Source: JBBDIP01 sp964602455 (GTDB lineage: Bacteria; Bacillota; Sulfobacillia; Fermentithermobacillales; Fermentithermobacillaceae). From it: a stretch of 8,399 nucleotides of DNA. Each line of letters opens with the position of its first letter. The first letter of the stretch is position 1. The notes below the pieces were generated by a model, which saw only the letters and a list, made by a program, of their open reading frames with translations, had not been told where the DNA came from and ran no database searches. The stretch covers positions 1-8,399 of the forward strand of contig CAZRRG010000092.1 of NCBI GenBank assembly GCA_964602455.1, in the 5' to 3' direction. This document shows positions 7,028 to 8,399 of the stretch, in pieces. The translations under genes and the position numbers were made by a program.

Positions 7028-7033
7028 CCTCCC
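7028..7033 (-). promoter_or_regulatory. Strong ribosome-binding site of argR
   Basis: GGGAGG on the minus strand, seven bases before ATG 7020, in the 39-bp nadK-argR gap. No promoter is evident in this short gap, which fits read-through from nadK. Confidence 0.7.
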
Positions 7034-7059
7034 GGTGCCTCGCTATTTCGAACTCACGG

Positions 7060-7947
7060 TTACCGCGGAAGCCTATCTGCCCCTTCCTTCATCTTGCGTC
7101 GCAGTACGTCGTAGAACGACCACTCCTTGCGCCGCAGAAGGATCACTCGGAGACCGGTCGTATACACCCTTACCCTGTCGCCCGCAAGCAGCGGCAGAAA
7201 CTCCTGCCCATCGATAGAAAGCGAGGTTGACCGGCTTGGCTCGGATACTTCGATCTCGCAGGGCTCGGAGGACGGCAGAACTATGGATCTTGAGTACAGC
7301 GTGTGCGCGCAGACCGGCGTCACCAGCATAGCATCGATCTCTGGAGACATGAGCGGGCCGCCCGCGGACAACGAGTACGCAGTAGAGCCGGTCGGGGTGG
7401 CCACGATAACCCCGTCGGCAAAGTAGGTGTCCACTTCGTTTCCGTGGACTCGCAGCTTGAGCGCCGTCATACGCCCGAACGGGCCTTTCACGACAGCAGC
7501 CTCATTCATGGCGATGCTCTTGTACACTCTCTCGCCGTCGCGGATGACCTCGGCGGTCAAGATTATCCTCTCGTCCCTCTTGCAGTCTCCGCTCATGAAC
7601 AAGGGCAACACGTTGAACAAATCCGCGGACTCCACTTCCGTAAGGAAGCCAAAGTGCCCGAGGTTCACGCCGAGGAGGGGAACCTCCATAGGGCCAAGGA
7701 CCCTGGCAGCGGCCAGAAGCGTACCATCACCGCCGAGCACGATGCTGAAGTCTACACCGTGCGCCCATTCCTTAAGCGGCAAAGACGCGGTGGGGTAACC
7801 AAGAACGGTAGCCACGCATGGCAGAAGGTAGCAGCTGTGCCCTCTTTCCGTGAGCCAGTCCAGGATCCTTCCCGTGAGATCCCGGCTGCCCTGCTTCTCT
7901 AGATTCGGGTAAATCCCTATTCTTCTCCCCGCGCCGCTTTGGTCCAT
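7060..7947 (-). CDS. nadK: NAD kinase (ATP/polyphosphate-dependent)
   Basis: Phosphorylates NAD to NADP in the cytoplasm and is the only de novo source of NADP. The protein has 295 residues, typical of bacterial NadK. Visible family motifs are GGDGTLL (72-78), with the catalytic Asp74; GVNLGHFGFLTE (93-104); NEAAV (148-152), with the NE pair that binds NAD ribose and nicotinamide; the glycine-rich DGVIVATPTGSTAYS (178-192); and SIDGQ (244-248). Nothing key is missing. The start is ATG 7947, inside the end of dxs (31-bp overlap), with a purine run GGGG at 7958-7955. A closer GGAG directly before the ATG is too near to be the main site. The Dxs enzyme upstream needs no NADP, but the next step of that pathway (Dxr) does. 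The shared operon is a conserved Clostridia arrangement rather than proof of joint regulation. Confidence 0.97.
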   Translation of the reverse strand: MDQSGAGRRIGIYPNLEKQGSRDLTGRILDWLTERGHSCYLLPCVATVLGYPTASLPLKEWAHGVDFSIVLGGDGTLLAAARVLGPMEVPLLGVNLGHFGFLTEVESADLFNVLPLFMSGDCKRDERIILTAEVIRDGERVYKSIAMNEAAVVKGPFGRMTALKLRVHGNEVDTYFADGVIVATPTGSTAYSLSAGGPLMSPEIDAMLVTPVCAHTLYSRSIVLPSSEPCEIEVSEPSRSTSLSIDGQEFLPLLAGDRVRVYTTGLRVILLRRKEWSFYDVLRRKMKEGADRLPR

Positions 7948-8399
7948 TCTCCATCCCCGAGCGCTTCCCGCACTCTCTCGGCTATAGACTTTGCGTCCAG
8001 GCGATATACCTCCCTGAGCTTCGCCTGAGACCCGTGCTGCAAGAACTCGGCCGGCAGCCCTATCTTGTGGACCTTTGCGCCCAGCGGGGCGAGAGCGTCC
8101 ACCACTGCCTGCCCGAAGCCGCCCACCACTACGTTCTCCTCAAGCACGAAAACCGGGGTCTTGGCGGCCAAAGCTGAGATCGTCTCGACATCCAGCGGCT
8201 TGGCGAACCGGGCGTTCACAACTCCGCATGAAATGCCCTGTTCACGCAGGGCCGCGGCAGCCTCGAGTGCCGGAGCGACCATGCTCCCCAGGGCTACCAG
8301 ATTCACTTGGCTACCGGTACTCAGTACCTCCGCCCGCCCGAGCGGGAGGACCTCCGGCGCCAGAAGCGCGTCCCGGTAGTCTACTCCAACAGCCGCTCC
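7917..8399 (-). CDS. dxs: 1-deoxy-D-xylulose-5-phosphate synthase, C-terminal part (5' end outside window)
   Basis: Dxs is the thiamine-diphosphate enzyme that joins pyruvate and glyceraldehyde 3-phosphate, the first step of the MEP isoprenoid pathway. Only the last 160 residues are visible; the frame is open to the right edge of the window. This is the transketolase C-terminal domain. Family motifs seen are LPLGRAEVL near the edge, ALGSMV, VNARFAKPLD, EENVVVGGFGQAV and GLPAEFLQHGS. The catalytic and cofactor-binding domains lie outside the window. The gene ends at TAG 7917-7919, 31 bp inside nadK, so the two are translationally linked. In many Firmicutes tlyA follows dxs, but it is absent here. 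A GTG at 8306 in this frame is an internal codon, not the start. Confidence 0.95.
   Translation of the reverse strand, partial: GAAVGVDYRDALLAPEVLPLGRAEVLSTGSQVNLVALGSMVAPALEAAAALREQGISCGVVNARFAKPLDVETISALAAKTPVFVLEENVVVGGFGQAVVDALAPLGAKVHKIGLPAEFLQHGSQAKLREVYRLDAKSIAERVREALGDGEWTKAARGEE

Noticed and set aside
7050..7061. Possible LexA-type box (GAAC-N4-GTTC) near the end of nadK
   Set aside because: The sequence reads GAAC TCAC GGTT, which does not match the right half-site, and it overlaps the nadK stop. No good LexA box was seen before recN or the uvrA-like gene.
7303..7902. 199-codon plus-strand open frame opposite nadK
   Set aside because: Shadow of NadK, whose motifs are fully present on the other strand; low-complexity composition and no family features.

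Overview
This window looks like chromosomal DNA of a spore-forming Bacillota of moderately high G+C. The minus strand carries, in transcription order (right to left), the 3' end of dxs, then nadK, argR, recN and spoIVB. This is a variant of the well-known Firmicutes block dxs-tlyA-(nadK)-argR-recN-spoIVB-spo0A. SpoIVB is a sporulation-specific protease, so its presence points to an endospore former or a recent descendant of one. Genus or species cannot be named from this sequence.

Layout on the plus strand: positions 1-66 look like the outer end of an IS21-type insertion sequence, with two 24-bp direct repeats and an inverted tip. Its body would lie left of the window. An open frame of about 117 codons (71-424) runs out of it. 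That frame overlaps the start of a large UvrA-family gene (405-3314), which has both ABC ATPase modules, the zinc modules and a UvrB-binding-like region, but several diverged positions. This gene converges on spoIVB with only 7 bp between the two stop codons.

Layout on the minus strand: spoIVB (3322-4668), a 180-bp leader with two inverted repeats (4669-4848), recN (4849-6561), argR (6565-7020), nadK (7060-7947) and partial dxs (7917-8399). dxs overlaps nadK by 31 bp, nadK and argR are 39 bp apart, and argR and recN are 3 bp apart. These four probably form one operon for isoprenoid precursor synthesis, NADP supply, arginine control and recombinational repair. spoIVB lies behind a longer, structured leader and is probably controlled separately during sporulation.

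The most notable point is what surrounds the conserved block. tlyA is missing between dxs and nadK. The place after spoIVB where spo0A usually sits is taken by a convergent, divergent-type uvrA paralogue next to an IS end. This looks like a rearrangement or insertion. No wholly new system is evident. The UvrA variant and the small protein encoded with it are the least ordinary parts.
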